Shown here piece by piece: positions 62,475 to 64,000 of a DNA stretch of 64,000 nucleotides; position 1 is the first letter of the stretch, and each line of letters opens with the position of its first letter. Origin of the DNA: Elmis aenea (lineage: Eukaryota; Arthropoda; Insecta; Coleoptera; Elmidae). The stretch spans positions 14,760,640 to 14,824,639 of the forward strand of contig OX393581.1 in NCBI GenBank assembly GCA_947652605.1, given 5' to 3'. A program made the translations under genes and the position numbers. The notes below the pieces were generated by a model, which saw only the letters and a list, made by a program, of their open reading frames with translations, was not told where the DNA came from and searched no databases.

Positions 62475-64000
62475 TACGAAAACCAAGTTTAATTTTGTTA
62501 TCGTTAAGTAACAAATAAAAGAGTGCCACTTATTTTATGCTTAGAGCTCCAAGCTCCAACTTTTAAAATAATTTTAACAGTATGCGCGGAAATTTTACGA
62601 AACGGTCGTATTTTGTAAAAATTTTAACTAAATTTGGGAGCTCTAAGACATTTCCTTTTTTATTTGATATTAAAATGTACCTATGTATATTTAACAAATG
62701 GATACATTTGATTAATGACTTGGTTATTTGAGCGATTCTATTCCAAACATAGTTTTCGTTTCATATATTAAAACTGCTATTGGTGAAGAAGCGATTGTTT
62801 TGAAACTGGTAACTGGTATCGCTATCGCAGGCCGTCGAGAAATTCTTCAAAAAAAAGATAAGTGATTTTTTAATTTAGCTTATTTATTTTCAGAAGTTAA
62901 ATTATTTATTTACGTGTTTCTAGTGTAAATAATTTACACAAAAAGAAGTTACTCAAAGACCTAAATATTGAGAATCATAATTTGCTTCATATTAACGTAT
63001 AGATTTTTTAATTTCCTGTGCATTTAAAACTTATGAAAAATGGCTTTGGCAAATAGTGCTGAAGAGTCCATTAAACTTGGTATTAAAATTTTAATACACA
63101 GAAAATTTCAAATTAATCAAATGAATACAAAATTTACATTGTTGAAATCAGTTTTTCTTTATTTAAAGTAGTAAAGTACATGCAAATATACATTTTTTGT
63201 TTATTTTATTTAAAATTAAGTTTCTAAAAATATCTTAGAACACGCAAAGCTCAAGAACAGTTGTTTACATCGAGAAACAGAGACAAGGAACAAACTGAGC
63301 ACGCAAAAAGTCTTTGACCATTTAACAATATTGATCCATTATGTATTGTTAACGGGTGGCTCCAACTGGCGCAAATGTTCTAAACCATATCCCCACCACT
63401 CACGCGTCGCGGCACCCAACATCGACGTCGTGCGTAACGTACAACCCTCTCTGACATACATAGTAGTATTGCTTATCATGTTAATAAAACAAGAATTATT
63501 TCTAAACCGTGGCAATATTAATTACGATAGTTGTTTATTTTTAAGTGCCAGAATTAGTGCTAAAATATTCGTTTCCGCTAAGAACGCTATTAAATGTAAA
63601 TTAATTAAATAATGTGCGAAACTGGTGCTATTTGGATGATATTTATAGGTAATTATTAATTTTACTTGCATATTATCGTTTAGTTACTTTTTAAACGTTG
63701 ATTTAAACCATGCGAGTAGGTTTTGTAAAACAAATTTTGCACAAATTCCCCCCACTTCTGTTTTAAACAATCGAACTTATATTGATTGTATTATTTTTGT
63801 GATATCTCAACGTTTGACAAATTATTAATCGTCCAAGCTTGTTTAAATTTTTAAATTTGTATCTTACTTAGTTCTAAAAGATCTACACTTAATCACAGTC
63901 AATTAAAAAACGCCTCCATGCACTTTTACCGACATGACTATAGGATGTTGTATAAAAAATACAAACGCTAGTTTATTTTTAGCTGTAATTATTTACCAGA
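62475..64000. other. Intergenic tail with one GC-rich patch
   Basis: AT-rich, with no recognised exon. 63350-63470 is notably GC-rich (GGCGCAAATG, CACGCGTCGCGGC, CGACGTCGTGCG) and could be the promoter or first exon of a neighbouring gene. A 93-codon open frame at 63331-63612 spans it but resembles no family I know. Confidence 0.35.

Overview
The window is nuclear DNA from an AT-rich insect genome, with intron-containing genes, canonical GT-AG splice sites and a heavy load of arthropod-type transposons. A beetle or another repeat-rich insect fits, but the sequence does not settle the order. Three conserved host genes can be rebuilt exon by exon, with every exon phase matching the next.

Layout. 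(1) 2.0-23.4 kb, + strand: seventeen exons of a TRPC-type cation channel closest to TRPL/TRP-gamma. It begins inside the ankyrin region, so the true 5' exons lie upstream. It ends in a long Ser/Pro/Lys-rich tail with a final Gly-Trp-Leu. (2) 23.4-26.6 kb: intergenic, with a hAT MITE, a Penelope tail relic, a palindromic MITE and a degenerate tandem repeat. (3) 27.1-47.1 kb, - strand: Gemin5 (rigor mortis in flies), fourteen coding exons plus one 5' untranslated exon, 1340 residues, with a large acidic insertion in the first WD40 propeller and no long vertebrate-type C-terminus. (4) 47.1-49.6 kb: shared region between divergent Gemin5 and Akt1. (5) 49.6-57.2 kb, + strand: Akt1, six coding exons, 515 residues, all catalytic and regulatory landmarks present. 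(6) 57.2-64 kb: Akt1 3' region and intergenic repeats.

The introns are mostly transposons. The dominant theme is a set of long foldback elements (0.5-2.1 kb) that begin CAGGGTG (or CAGTGTG), end in its reverse complement and mostly sit between TA dinucleotides. Several contain pieces of IS630-Tc1-mariner transposase, so they look like hairpin derivatives of mariner-like elements. They are nested in each other and occur in introns of all three genes, where each transcript would carry hundreds of bases of self-complementary RNA. Other elements: four hAT-type insertions supported by 8-bp target duplications, a fifth possible one, a pogo/Tigger derivative, a Penelope GIY-YIG fragment with a hammerhead-ribozyme-like tail, a LINE with an uninterrupted 894-codon endonuclease/reverse-transcriptase frame, and older LINE relics.

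The host genes do not form one pathway: an ion channel of the phospholipase C-coupled type, an RNA-binding factor of snRNP assembly, and the insulin/PI3K pathway kinase. A 200-base N gap lies at 5355-5554.
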